Shown one piece after another: positions 19,242 through 27,800 of a stretch of DNA of 57,335 nt. The notes beneath the pieces are model-generated. The model did no database searches. It was not told where the DNA came from and saw only the letters and a program-made list of their open reading frames with translations. Each line of letters begins with the position of its first letter. Positions within the stretch are counted from its first letter, which is position 1. The position numbers were made by a program, and so were the translations under genes. The stretch spans positions 1-57,335 of the forward strand of contig BHES01000008.1 in assembly GCA_003864575.1 (NCBI GenBank), written 5' to 3'. Source of the stretch: Enterobacterales bacterium. Its GTDB lineage: Bacteria > Pseudomonadota > Gammaproteobacteria > Enterobacterales > Enterobacteriaceae.

Positions 19242-22049
19242 ATGAAACGTAAAGATCTCGTTTGCCATGAGCTGGAAAGACTCACCCTGACGCTAACGCG
19301 CGATGCATTGATTCAATCGTCAGGGGGCGGGCTGGATGCCGTCAGGATCAGTACGAATCTGGGGCTGGCACGAAATTCAGTCAGCAAGGAACTGAACGAA
19401 CTGTGTCTTGAGAAAAAAGTCATCAAGATCAAAAGTCGTCCGGTACTGTTTTTGCATCGCGCCGCCTGCGAAATCCTGCTGGGGCAGGCGATGAACGACG
19501 ATCAGTTGCAGATCCGCTCGTTTGAAGAGCTGATCCCGTTGGAAGTGGCAGAACGCTCTCCTTTTGAAGCGATCATCGGTTACGATCGCAGCCTGCGTAT
19601 GATGGTGGATAAAGGCAAGGCGGCAGTGCTCTATCCCGGCGGTTTGCATGTGTTGCTGACCGGTTCCTCCGGCGTGGGCAAAACGTTTTTCGCCGAGATC
19701 ATGCATCAGTATGCCTGTCAGGCGCTGGAACAAGAGATGCCGCTGGTGTATTTCAACTGTGCGGAATACGCCCACAACCCTGAACTGCTCTCTTCGCATT
19801 TATTCGGCCACAAACAGGGGGCATTTACCGGTGCGAGTGAAAGTAAGCGCGGGTTGATCGAGCAGGCCAACGGCGGTTTCCTGCTGCTCGATGAAGTACA
19901 CCGACTCTCCTATGAGGGGCAGGAAAAACTATTTTCGATTCTGGATAAAGGTGAATATCGCCCGCTGGGATCGAGTGCGCAGTCGCAGGCGGTGCGCATT
20001 CGTTTGATTTGCGCCACCACTGAACAAGCGGATTCCACCCTGCTGCGCACGTTTTTACGCCGCATTCAGGTGGCAATCGCCATCCCTGCGTTGCGCCAAC
20101 GTTCGCTGGAAGAGCAGGTGGAGCTGATCACGGGTTTCCTGCAGCGTGAAAGCCGCAAAATAGACAGAACCATCCGCATCGACAAAGCGCTGTTATTGTA
20201 TCTGCTGGAAAAACCGTTGGAAGGGAATATCGGCCAGCTTAAAAGTGACATTCAGTTTTTATGCGCGCAGGCATGGGCCAGCGGAATGGGCCAGCAAAAC
20301 AGTGAGTTGCTGCTGGATAAACGCCTGGTGGACGGCCGCCTTCCGGCCAGCAATGCCGCGACGCGATTACGGGTCGATGCTCTGTTCGGCTCGCAGGATC
20401 AGCTGGACATCAGCGGCGGCCCGCTGCCTGCGTTGCTCACGCAGCTGGCGCTCTCTGGTGAAAATGAGGACAGCGACCTGTTCTATACCTACCTGACGCG
20501 CGAGTACGTGAATCTACGCAACAGCAACGTGCCGCCGCAGGAAACCTTGTCGATTCTGAAAAATAAACTGCGTTCGATTTTCGAGTACGGTCTTTACAGC
20601 CACCGTGGGGCAGAGAGCGGTGAGCGGGTTTACGGCGGGCAGGTGGAACAGCGCATCACCGTACTGACCGAATGTGTGCAACAGGTGGTGGGATTTGACC
20701 TGCCGCAGAATTTGGTCAGCCATCTGCGTAAACATATTCTGGCGCTGCTCTCGTATGTTCAACGCGGTACCATTCCTAATCTTTACTCCTCCAGCCTGAT
20801 CCACGATTACTGTAAAGATGAATATGAGCACGCCACCGGACTGTGCCGCAAAATTGACGAAATATTTCATATTCAGTGCCCGTCGACGGAGATCGTTTTT
20901 CTCTGCCTGTTCCTGAAGGAGTGCCGTAACTGCCGTCAGCGCAAAGATGAAAACCCAGAGTGCGGGGTGATCCTAATTGCACACGGTGCAACCACCGCGA
21001 CCAGCATGGCCCAATATGTTAACCGGGTACTGGAGCGCGAACTGTTTCTGGCGATCGATATGCCCTTTGAACAGTCGGTACATGACACGCTGGATCTGTT
21101 GATCAATACGTTGCACGAACATAGTTATCAGCGGCTGATCCTGATCCTGATCGTGGATATCGGATCGCTGGTGCATTTTGGATCCACCATCAGCAAATTG
21201 TTCCATCTTGACGTGCTGTTGATCCAGAACATCACGCTGTCCGCCCTGATCGAAGTGGGAATGGATCTGACCTACGACACCAGTGAATTCGCCCCGTTGA
21301 TGGCGTTAATGGAGGATAAAGGTATCGCCTCACATTTGTGTCATCAGCATGAACAGTTGGTCGGCAATGTGTTGGTGATCTCCTGCATTACCGGTTTGGG
21401 TACGGCAGTAAAAATCAAAAAAGTTCTGGAAGAAAGTTTCGGTGAGTTGATGTCTGACGACACCCGGCTGGTGGTGGTGGACTACAACGATGTGCGCAGC
21501 ATGGAGCGCCTGCGCCACGTGATTGACGGCGACGAAAGGCTGGTGGGCATTGTCGGCACCTTCCAACCGGGACTGCCGGACATTCCGTTTATCGCTCTGG
21601 AGGAGCTGTTTTCTGAACAGGGGCCGGAGCTGGTGCTTAGCCTGTTAAATCCAGATCTGAGCCGAGCCGAACGGCGGCTGGAAGTGGAACGCAGTTCACT
21701 GCGGTTTATCAGCGCCCTGACGCTGGAAAGCATCATCAATCACATTTCAGTATTGAATCCGCAGCGAATTTTGCAGGAAATGGAAGGAGTGTTGCAGCAA
21801 ATCACCCAGCGGCTTGGGCTGCATCCTACCCGGCAGGTGACACTGCGCTTTCTGATCCACTGCTGCTGCATGGTCGAGCGTATCGTGTTAAGCCATAAAC
21901 CGTTACAGATCCCGCTCAATGCCAGCCAGCAAAGTGACCCACAGATTCAATCTGTCATCAAAGCGGCTTTTTTACCCATTGAGGAGGCCTATTCGGTGCG
22001 TTTTTCCGATACCGAATATTTTTATATCTACGAACTTTTATACCGCTAA
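19242..22049 (+). CDS. dgaR: Sigma-54-dependent transcriptional activator with PTS regulation domains (LevR/DgaR type)
   Basis: This activator probably turns on the downstream PTS genes from a sigma-54 promoter. The 935-residue product has an N-terminal winged-helix domain (about 1-70) and an AAA+ domain with Walker A GSSGVGKT (about 141), the sigma-54 contact loop GAFTGA (about 193) and Walker B FLLLDEVH. A PRD follows (about 490-570, with HDYCKDEYEHA), then an EIIA-mannose-like segment beginning ILIAHGATTATSMA with a phosphorylatable His. A final PRD lies at the C-terminus (RFLIHCCCMVERIV). The PRDs let PTS phosphorylation tune activity. An AAGGAAG site precedes the ATG. The dgaR name rests on the operon downstream. 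Confidence 0.88.
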   Translation: MKRKDLVCHELERLTLTLTRDALIQSSGGGLDAVRISTNLGLARNSVSKELNELCLEKKVIKIKSRPVLFLHRAACEILLGQAMNDDQLQIRSFEELIPLEVAERSPFEAIIGYDRSLRMMVDKGKAAVLYPGGLHVLLTGSSGVGKTFFAEIMHQYACQALEQEMPLVYFNCAEYAHNPELLSSHLFGHKQGAFTGASESKRGLIEQANGGFLLLDEVHRLSYEGQEKLFSILDKGEYRPLGSSAQSQAVRIRLICATTEQADSTLLRTFLRRIQVAIAIPALRQRSLEEQVELITGFLQRESRKIDRTIRIDKALLLYLLEKPLEGNIGQLKSDIQFLCAQAWASGMGQQNSELLLDKRLVDGRLPASNAATRLRVDALFGSQDQLDISGGPLPALLTQLALSGENEDSDLFYTYLTREYVNLRNSNVPPQETLSILKNKLRSIFEYGLYSHRGAESGERVYGGQVEQRITVLTECVQQVVGFDLPQNLVSHLRKHILALLSYVQRGTIPNLYSSSLIHDYCKDEYEHATGLCRKIDEIFHIQCPSTEIVFLCLFLKECRNCRQRKDENPECGVILIAHGATTATSMAQYVNRVLERELFLAIDMPFEQSVHDTLDLLINTLHEHSYQRLILILIVDIGSLVHFGSTISKLFHLDVLLIQNITLSALIEVGMDLTYDTSEFAPLMALMEDKGIASHLCHQHEQLVGNVLVISCITGLGTAVKIKKVLEESFGELMSDDTRLVVVDYNDVRSMERLRHVIDGDERLVGIVGTFQPGLPDIPFIALEELFSEQGPELVLSLLNPDLSRAERRLEVERSSLRFISALTLESIINHISVLNPQRILQEMEGVLQQITQRLGLHPTRQVTLRFLIHCCCMVERIVLSHKPLQIPLNASQQSDPQIQSVIKAAFLPIEEAYSVRFSDTEYFYIYELLYR

Positions 22050-22112
22050 CCCTTTCCCGATGCGGGCTTACACCGGCCCGCACGCCGCCTGACCCCTGCG
22101 TGACACAAAAGC

Positions 22113-22128
22113 TGGCATCCCCGTTGCT
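22113..22128 (+). promoter_or_regulatory. Sigma-54 (-24/-12) promoter of the PTS operon
   Basis: TGGCATC, four bases, then TTGCT matches the sigma-54 consensus with the correct GG-to-GC spacing. It lies about 45 bases before the first PTS gene and just downstream of a sigma-54 activator gene. A GC-rich inverted repeat (TGCGGGC/GCCCGCA, 22061-22082) sits upstream; it could be an activator site or the dgaR transcript end. Confidence 0.8.
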
Positions 22129-22173
22129 ATAAGAAATTAACGATCACAATCTTATGCCTGCGGAGAGCGCGTT

Positions 22174-22590
22174 TTGAATACAACACCACAAATACTGTTA
22201 CTGACACACGGCGGCTGGGGGCAGCATCTGCGCGACAGCTTGCGCATGGTGATCGGCGACATCGACGGCGTTTTTGATATCGCGCTGATGCCGGTCGATA
22301 CGCTTGAAGAGTTCATGCTCAAAGTCAAAGAGCGCGTGCAAACCATGCCTGCTGGATCACTGGTGCTGACCGATTTCCTCGGCGGCACAACGTCTAATGT
22401 CGCAGCCCGTCTGAGCCAGGACTATGACATCGGCGTTATCGCCGGCCTCAACGCTTCACTCTTGCTGGCCGCTATCGACCAGCGTGACAGCGGTGCACTG
22501 ACTGACCACCTCGACCAACTGGTTGATACGGGACAGGCTAGCTGTATCGACGTCGTCAAACACATCAAAAAAACAACATCAGGGAAATAA
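22174..22590 (+). CDS. dgaA: PTS mannose/fructose/sorbose family EIIA subunit (probable D-glucosaminate PTS)
   Basis: A cytoplasmic phosphocarrier that passes phosphate from HPr to EIIB. The 138-residue product shows the family's N-terminal strand and active-site histidine (LLLTHGGWG, His12). It also has the conserved VLTDFLGGTTSNVAARL segment. The start codon appears to be TTG, with GGAGA eight bases before it; no better ATG is available upstream. It is the first gene after the sigma-54 promoter and is followed by EIIB after four bases. The substrate is inferred from the lyase and aldolase downstream. Confidence 0.85.
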   Translation: MNTTPQILLLTHGGWGQHLRDSLRMVIGDIDGVFDIALMPVDTLEEFMLKVKERVQTMPAGSLVLTDFLGGTTSNVAARLSQDYDIGVIAGLNASLLLAAIDQRDSGALTDHLDQLVDTGQASCIDVVKHIKKTTSGK

Positions 22591-22594
22591 CACC

Positions 22595-23080
22595 ATGGCG
22601 AATATCGTTTTATGTCGTATCGACAGCCGTTTGATCCACGGTCAGGTTGTCACCAAATGGGTCGGTCAGTCTCAGGCTAACCGTATCGCCGTTGTCAGCG
22701 ATGAGCTGGACGCCGACCCGTTTATGAAAAGCATCTATCTGATGGCGGCGCCGCCGAATGTCAAAGTGGACTGTTTCAGCAACCAGAGTTTTGCCGCCGC
22801 CTGGCTGGACAATCAGCTTGGCGAAGGCAACGTGCTGGTGCTGTTCCCGAATCTGGTCGCGGTGCAGCAGGCGGTGATCGCCGGCTTCAACGTGAGCAAT
22901 ATTCAGGTCGGTGGGCTCGGTGGTGGGCCCAACCGCAAAGCGGTATTCCAGAATATTACGCTGGATGATGCCGACGTAGTGGTTCTGCGTGATCTGCAGC
23001 AGCGCGGGGTGAAAGTCTATTTCCAGACTATCCCGGAAGATAAGCCGCAGGCGCTCGACGATATTCTCAAAAAATACTAA
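22595..23080 (+). CDS. dgaB: PTS mannose family EIIB subunit (probable D-glucosaminate PTS)
   Basis: This cytoplasmic subunit phosphorylates the incoming sugar. The 161-residue product has the family signature RIDSRLIHGQVVTKW, in which His15 is the phosphorylation site. It also has the VGGLGGGPNRK segment. The ATG is preceded by AGGGAA. The frame is open 24 codons upstream inside dgaA, but family alignment supports MANIVLCRID. Tight spacing to its neighbours indicates a single transcript. Confidence 0.88.
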   Translation: MANIVLCRIDSRLIHGQVVTKWVGQSQANRIAVVSDELDADPFMKSIYLMAAPPNVKVDCFSNQSFAAAWLDNQLGEGNVLVLFPNLVAVQQAVIAGFNVSNIQVGGLGGGPNRKAVFQNITLDDADVVVLRDLQQRGVKVYFQTIPEDKPQALDDILKKY

Positions 23081-23102
23081 GCCTCTTCATCAGGAGCAAT
23101 AA

Positions 23103-23855
23103 ATGGATAACTTAACCGTCGCCATCTGTATGGGACTCTACTACTGGTTTGCCCGCCTGCGCCTCGGCTATACCTTCTCGGGGATGCTAGTGCAACCCAT
23201 CGCCATCGCGGTTTTCGTCGGCTTCCTGCTGGGCGATATGAAGACGGCGATGATCATCGGGGCCGGGATGCAGCTGGTTTATCTTGGTGTGACATCAACG
23301 CCGGGCGGCAACGTGCCGTCTGATCCCGCGTTGGCCGCTTGTATCGCTTTGCCGATTGCCGTTCAGGCCGGTATGGATGCCAATCTTGCCATTGCGCTGG
23401 CCATCCCGTTTGGCGTCATTGGTGTGTTTATCGACCAGCTGCGCCGCACGCTGAACGCTGCCTGGGTCCACATGGCTGACAAACATGCTGAAGAAGCCAA
23501 CATGGCCGGCATCATGCGCTGCGCCTTTCTCTACCCCGCGTTGCTTGGGCTGGTGATCCGCTTCCCGGTGGTGTTTGCCGCCAACTTCTTTGGTCAGAGC
23601 GTGGTGGAAAAATTCCTCGCGCTGATGCCGCACTGGCTGACCCACTCGTTTGAAATCATGGGCGGGATCCTGCCAGCGCTCGGTTTTGCCATCACTATCA
23701 TGGTGATCGGTAAGAAAAGTTTACTGCCGTATTTCATCGCCGGATTCTTTGCCGTGCTGTATCTCAAAGTCGACATTATGGCGATGGCTATCTTTGGTAC
23801 CTGCGCCGCTTTCCTGGTGAAAGGTATGGCGAAAAGTGAAGGGGGAGCATCATGA
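23103..23855 (+). CDS. dgaC: PTS mannose family EIIC permease subunit
   Basis: One of the two membrane subunits of the translocator. The 250-residue product is hydrophobic throughout, with about six or seven membrane segments. It has the family's MIIGAGMQLVYLGVTSTPGGNVPSDP region, which helps form the substrate path. CAGGAG lies seven bases before the ATG. It overlaps the next gene by four bases (ATGA), so the two membrane subunits are translationally coupled and likely made in equal amounts. Confidence 0.9.
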   Translation: MDNLTVAICMGLYYWFARLRLGYTFSGMLVQPIAIAVFVGFLLGDMKTAMIIGAGMQLVYLGVTSTPGGNVPSDPALAACIALPIAVQAGMDANLAIALAIPFGVIGVFIDQLRRTLNAAWVHMADKHAEEANMAGIMRCAFLYPALLGLVIRFPVVFAANFFGQSVVEKFLALMPHWLTHSFEIMGGILPALGFAITIMVIGKKSLLPYFIAGFFAVLYLKVDIMAMAIFGTCAAFLVKGMAKSEGGAS

Positions 23856-24709
23856 GCAGCGACATCATGCAACACGAACTGGTGGAACGCGCGCGTCAGA
23901 CCAACGTGCTAACCAAACGCGATATCACCAAAGCCTGGTTTATTTACTGGCTGGGGGCAGAAGTGTCCAGCTCCTATGAGCGTCTGCAAAGCCTGATTTT
24001 CTGTGCATCGATGACGCCGATAATCAAGAAACTCTATCCACAAAAAGAGGAACAGGTAGAAGCGCTGAAACGTCACCTCAACTTCTTCAACAGTGAACAG
24101 ACGTTTGGCGCCGTGATCCAGGGCGTAGCGATCGCCATGGAAGAGCAGAAAACCCGTGGCGAGCCAATTGCTGACTCCTCGATCACCGGGATCAAAACCG
24201 GTTTGATGGGGCCGCTGGCGGGGATCGGCGACTCGGTGATATGGGCGGCGATCATGCCGCTGTTGATTGCCATTTTTATCCCTTTTGCCGCTAAAGGCAG
24301 CGCAATGGGGGGCATCATGCCGGTTGTGCTGTATACCGGGATCACGCTGGCGATCAGCTACGGACTGGCACACAAAGGGTATACGCTCGGGCGTGATTCG
24401 ATCATCGGGTTATTGCAGGGAGGGAAGATCAAGGAGCTTATCTACGGCGCCAACGTGTTGGGTCTGATCATGATGGGTGCGCTGTCGGCAAGCTACGTCA
24501 AGATCACCACGCCACTTAAGGTCAGCGCATTGCCGGGTTCGGAAGTGGTCGCTCAGCAGATCCTCGACTCCATCGCGCCGGGGATCCTGCCGCTGACGGC
24601 GGTCTTTGCCATCTACTTCTACTTAGTAAAAAAAGGCCCGCGCTACACCACTATTTTACTGTCGGTGGTGGTGCTGAGCGTGTTCTGTTCACTGTTCGGT
24701 ATTTTGTGA
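23852..24709 (+). CDS. dgaD: PTS mannose family EIID permease subunit
   Basis: The second membrane subunit. The 285-residue product has a soluble N-terminal part including LTKRDITKAWFIYWLGAEVSSSYERLQ and a long amphipathic stretch. The family motif GIKTGLMGPLAGIGDSVIWAAIMPLL follows, then C-terminal membrane helices. Its start overlaps the dgaC stop. The EIIABCD order matches mannose/sorbose-type systems, in which each subunit is a separate protein. Confidence 0.9.
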   Translation: MSSDIMQHELVERARQTNVLTKRDITKAWFIYWLGAEVSSSYERLQSLIFCASMTPIIKKLYPQKEEQVEALKRHLNFFNSEQTFGAVIQGVAIAMEEQKTRGEPIADSSITGIKTGLMGPLAGIGDSVIWAAIMPLLIAIFIPFAAKGSAMGGIMPVVLYTGITLAISYGLAHKGYTLGRDSIIGLLQGGKIKELIYGANVLGLIMMGALSASYVKITTPLKVSALPGSEVVAQQILDSIAPGILPLTAVFAIYFYLVKKGPRYTTILLSVVVLSVFCSLFGIL

Positions 24710-24726
24710 TCCGTTAAGGGAATTCA

Positions 24727-25842
24727 ATGAATATTTACCAACGCTTAGGACTAAAACGGGTTATTAATGCCAGCGGAAAAATGACGCTGCTCGGCGTGTC
24801 GTCCGTGTCTGCCGAAGTCATGCAGGCTGTGACGGAAGCGGCGGGCAGTTTTGTGGAGATTGACGCGCTGGTGGATAAAACCGGTGAACTTATCTCAGGG
24901 CATACGGGGGCGCAGGATAGCTATGTCACTTCGTGCGCTTCGGCCGGGATCGCCATCGCGGTGGCGGCTGCTGTCACACGCGGAGAGCCGGACGGCGTTG
25001 CCCGGCTTCCAGAAAGCAGCGGGCGCAATCAGATTGTCATGCTGCGTGGACATAACATCGACTACGGCGCGCCTGTCACCACGGCAATTCGGCTTGGTGG
25101 CGGAAAAGTGGTTGAGGCTGGTCAGAGCAATCTGGCCGCTAAATGGCAGCTGGAAACCGCCATTGGCCCGCAGACGGCGGCGCTGTTTTATGTCAAATCC
25201 CACCACTGTGTACAAAAGGGTATGGTGGCGCTGGCTGACTTTGTGGAACTGGCATGCCGCTTCGATTTGCCGTTAATTGTTGATGCCGCCGCCGAAGAGG
25301 ATCTACGGGTTTACGTTGCCGCAGGCGCCAACATGGTGATTTACAGTGGGGCGAAGGCGTTCGATGCGCCCACCTCTGGTTTTATTACCGGAGATAAGCG
25401 GTGGATAGCCTGTTGTAAGGCCCAGCACGAGGGTATCGCCAGGGCGATGAAAATCGGCAAAGAGAACATGGTCGGGCTGGTTGTCGCACTGGACCGTTAT
25501 CGGGACATATCGCAGGCGCGTGAAAATCAGTTGCCGCAGCTGGAAGCGATGATCGAACAGATCGGCGCGTTGCGTGGTTTACATGCTGAACTCGAGCCGG
25601 ATGAAGCGGGCAGACCGATTTATCGTGTTCGGGTGAAAGTCGATCCGACGCAGTGTTACCTGACCGCCACTGACGTCGAGGCGAAGTTGCGCACGGGCGA
25701 CATGGCGATGTATACCCGTCATTACTTCCTGCATCAGGGCGTATTTAGTTTGGATCCGCGGGCATTACACGCAGAGGAGATGGCGCTGATTGTCGATCGT
25801 CTGCGCGAAATTGTTGAAGGAAATCAGCATGCAGCAGATTGA
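24727..25842 (+). CDS. dgaE: D-glucosaminate-6-phosphate ammonia-lyase (PLP enzyme, SelA-like fold)
   Basis: The predicted reaction is D-glucosaminate-6-phosphate to 2-keto-3-deoxygluconate-6-phosphate plus ammonia. The 371-residue product starts MNIYQRLGLKRVINASGKMT, as in this SelA-related family. The PLP lysine is in YSGAKAFDAPTSG (Lys210), preceded by the LIVDAAAEEDL segment whose Asp would contact the cofactor. It lies 17 bases after EIID with an AAGGGAA site. The function is inferred from homology to the Salmonella DgaE system and from the PTS and aldolase neighbours. Confidence 0.85.
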   Translation: MNIYQRLGLKRVINASGKMTLLGVSSVSAEVMQAVTEAAGSFVEIDALVDKTGELISGHTGAQDSYVTSCASAGIAIAVAAAVTRGEPDGVARLPESSGRNQIVMLRGHNIDYGAPVTTAIRLGGGKVVEAGQSNLAAKWQLETAIGPQTAALFYVKSHHCVQKGMVALADFVELACRFDLPLIVDAAAEEDLRVYVAAGANMVIYSGAKAFDAPTSGFITGDKRWIACCKAQHEGIARAMKIGKENMVGLVVALDRYRDISQARENQLPQLEAMIEQIGALRGLHAELEPDEAGRPIYRVRVKVDPTQCYLTATDVEAKLRTGDMAMYTRHYFLHQGVFSLDPRALHAEEMALIVDRLREIVEGNQHAAD

Positions 25843-26572
25843 TTTTTACCAAAAGCGCGTGGCGGTTAACGTCCTGGCCAATACGCCGGAGAATGCCAAA
25901 GCGGTGTATCAGGCCGCAGAGGGGCACGCGGTGGTGGGGGTTTTGTCGGCACAGTTTCGCGACGTGGTTACGGGCATTGCAGAAGTGCAGCGCTGGATGA
26001 AAGACGTACCGGCAATTTCTGTCGGACTGGGAGCGGGCGACCCGGCGCAATACTATAAAGCAGCGATGATTGCCGCCGCCACCGCGCCAGCGCACGTTAA
26101 CCAAACGTTTACCGGCTGTGGTTTTGCCGCCGGTGCATTGGCGCAGAACGGTAATACGACGACTCGCATTAACGCCCTGATTTCACCGACAGGAACGCCG
26201 GGGAAAGTACTGATTTCCACCGGTGTCAGCAGCAGCCTGGGCGACAAGGCTATTGTTAGCTGTGATGCCGCCGTGCGAATGATCCTTGATATGGGCGGTC
26301 ATGCTGCGAAGTTCTTCCCCATGGGCGGGTTGGCGTCTCTGGCCGAGTTGAAAGCGCTGGCCGAAAGCTGCGTGCGTAACGGCATGACCATGATTGAACC
26401 TACGGGCGGTATTGGTCTGGACAATGTGAAAGCCATTGTTGACGTTTGTCTGGAGGCTGGTGTTCCACAGGTGATGCCGCATCTTTATAACGCGATCATT
26501 GATGCGAAAACCGGGGAGACGCGCATCGGGGATATTCACCAACTGATGGATATTATGCGCACACTGGTGTGA
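25829..26572 (+). CDS. dgaF: 2-dehydro-3-deoxy-phosphogluconate aldolase (DgaF type)
   Basis: The enzyme is predicted to cleave 2-keto-3-deoxygluconate-6-phosphate to pyruvate and glyceraldehyde-3-phosphate, the last step of D-glucosaminate catabolism. The 247-residue product belongs to the KDGP-aldolase family, distinct from Eda. Recognisable parts are VVGVLSAQFRDVVTG, NQTFTGCGFAAG, LISPTGTPGKVLISTG and MIEPTGGIGLDN. The start at MQQIDFYQKR follows GAAGGAAA and overlaps the dgaE end by 14 bases, indicating coupled translation. Confidence 0.85.
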   Translation: MQQIDFYQKRVAVNVLANTPENAKAVYQAAEGHAVVGVLSAQFRDVVTGIAEVQRWMKDVPAISVGLGAGDPAQYYKAAMIAAATAPAHVNQTFTGCGFAAGALAQNGNTTTRINALISPTGTPGKVLISTGVSSSLGDKAIVSCDAAVRMILDMGGHAAKFFPMGGLASLAELKALAESCVRNGMTMIEPTGGIGLDNVKAIVDVCLEAGVPQVMPHLYNAIIDAKTGETRIGDIHQLMDIMRTLV

Positions 26573-26577
26573 AAATT

Positions 26578-26614
26578 ACGGTCAATCCCTTGCCACGATT
26601 GACCGTCTTCTTTT
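26578..26614 (+). terminator. Terminator of the PTS/dga operon
   Basis: A perfect 10-bp stem (ACGGTCAATC/GATTGACCGT) with a 9-base loop and a CTTCTTTT tail begins five bases after the dgaF stop. Confidence 0.85.
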
Positions 26615-26758
26615 AAAATAATCATCAAATTTATTGAATAACTTCATCATCGTTATCCGGCTGTGTCGTGTCGTGAAAAAGAGTAACTTATTTTCATCGC
26701 GCAGCGTCTTCCGTCCGGGAGCTCTGCCACTTTTTCACTTTGCGGTAAGGAAAACGTT

Positions 26759-27547
26759 ATGACTTCCCCTCGTATGCCCGCGCTGTTTTTAGGTCACGGT
26801 AGCCCAATGAACGTGCTTGAAGATAATACTTATACCCGTGCATGGCAGGCACTGGGCGAAAGCTTGCCGCGTCCGAAAGCCATTGTTGCCGTGTCTGCCC
26901 ACTGGTTTACCCGTGGCACGGCGGTAACGGCGATGGAAAATCCGCGCACCATCCATGATTTTGGCGGTTTCCCACAGGCGCTGTTCGACCAACGCTATCC
27001 TGCACCGGGTTCACCGGCGCTGGCAAAACAGCTGCAAGAAATGCTCAAACCCATTGATGTGAGTGCGGATACCAGCGAGTGGGGTTTTGACCACGGCACA
27101 TGGGGTGTACTGATCAAGATGTACCCCGACGCGGATATTCCTGTTGTGCAGCTCAGTATCGACGGCACACAACCGGCGGAGTATCACTATCAAATTGGTA
27201 AAAAACTAGCGGCCTTGCGCGACGAAGGTGTGATGATTGTCGCCAGCGGCAACGTGGTACACAACCTGCGCATGGCGAAGTGGGAAGGGAACTCAGAGCC
27301 TTACCCTTGGGCGAATTCTTTCAACCAGTACGTACGGGATAACCTGGACTGGAAAGGTGCGGACAAAGACCATCCGCTGATGAACTTCATGCAGCACGAC
27401 GGCGCAGCGCTCTCTAATCCGTCGGTCGAGCACTATCTGCCGTTGCTGTATGTCCTGGGCGCATGGGATGGTGAAGAGGCGATCACTACGCCAACCGACG
27501 GGATTGTGATGAGTTCGTTGAGTATGCTTTCAGTTCAATTAGGTTAA
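26759..27547 (+). CDS. ygiD: 4,5-DOPA-extradiol-dioxygenase-like protein YgiD
   Basis: A member of the LigB/DODA family. The E. coli protein opens the ring of L-DOPA in vitro; its natural role is not settled. The 262-residue product shows the metal-site histidines in ALFLGHGSPMN and AVSAHWFTRG, plus VIVASGNVVHNLR, written here as ASGNVVHNL, and the late EHYLPLLYVLGA segment. A TAAGGAAAA site precedes the ATG. In E. coli it also lies near ribB and ygiC; here the dga island separates it from ribB. Confidence 0.92.
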   Translation: MTSPRMPALFLGHGSPMNVLEDNTYTRAWQALGESLPRPKAIVAVSAHWFTRGTAVTAMENPRTIHDFGGFPQALFDQRYPAPGSPALAKQLQEMLKPIDVSADTSEWGFDHGTWGVLIKMYPDADIPVVQLSIDGTQPAEYHYQIGKKLAALRDEGVMIVASGNVVHNLRMAKWEGNSEPYPWANSFNQYVRDNLDWKGADKDHPLMNFMQHDGAALSNPSVEHYLPLLYVLGAWDGEEAITTPTDGIVMSSLSMLSVQLG

Positions 27548-27610
27548 ATAGGCTATTTTACTTGCCATTTTGAACCCAGGCAGTGCTCACACAAAGTTTT
27601 AGCTTTGAAC

Positions 27611-27728
27611 GCCTAATAGGCGGCCGAAGGGGGAGCGTAGCGAATAATCCTCACGTACTATGTGTACGCTCCGGTTGTTGCGCGCTGTCCGTGTCCAAAC
27701 TGACTGCGACAATACACGCCTATTAGAC
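27611..27728. repeat. Dispersed palindromic repeat between ygiD and ygiC
   Basis: The arms CTAATAGGCG (27613) and CGCCTATTAG (ending 27726) are perfect complements bounding about 114 bp without an ORF. The core includes CCTCACGTACTATGTGTACG and the segment GCGCGCTGTCCGTGTCCAAA. I recall similar core sequences between genes in several Enterobacterales, but could not search for copies. It is unrelated in sequence to the repeat at 8062-8180. Confidence 0.6.
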
Positions 27729-27745
27729 CGGAGTATTGTCGCCAT

Positions 27746-27783
27746 AAAAAACGGAGAGTGAAGTTAATCACTCTCCGTTTTTA
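27746..27783. terminator. Bidirectional terminator between ygiD and ygiC
   Basis: A perfect 13-bp stem (AAACGGAGAGTGA with its complement) with a 6-base loop is flanked by As on the left and Ts on the right. It serves the convergent ygiD and ygiC. Confidence 0.9.
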
Positions 27784-27800
27784 TTAGTCGATCCGAAAGA

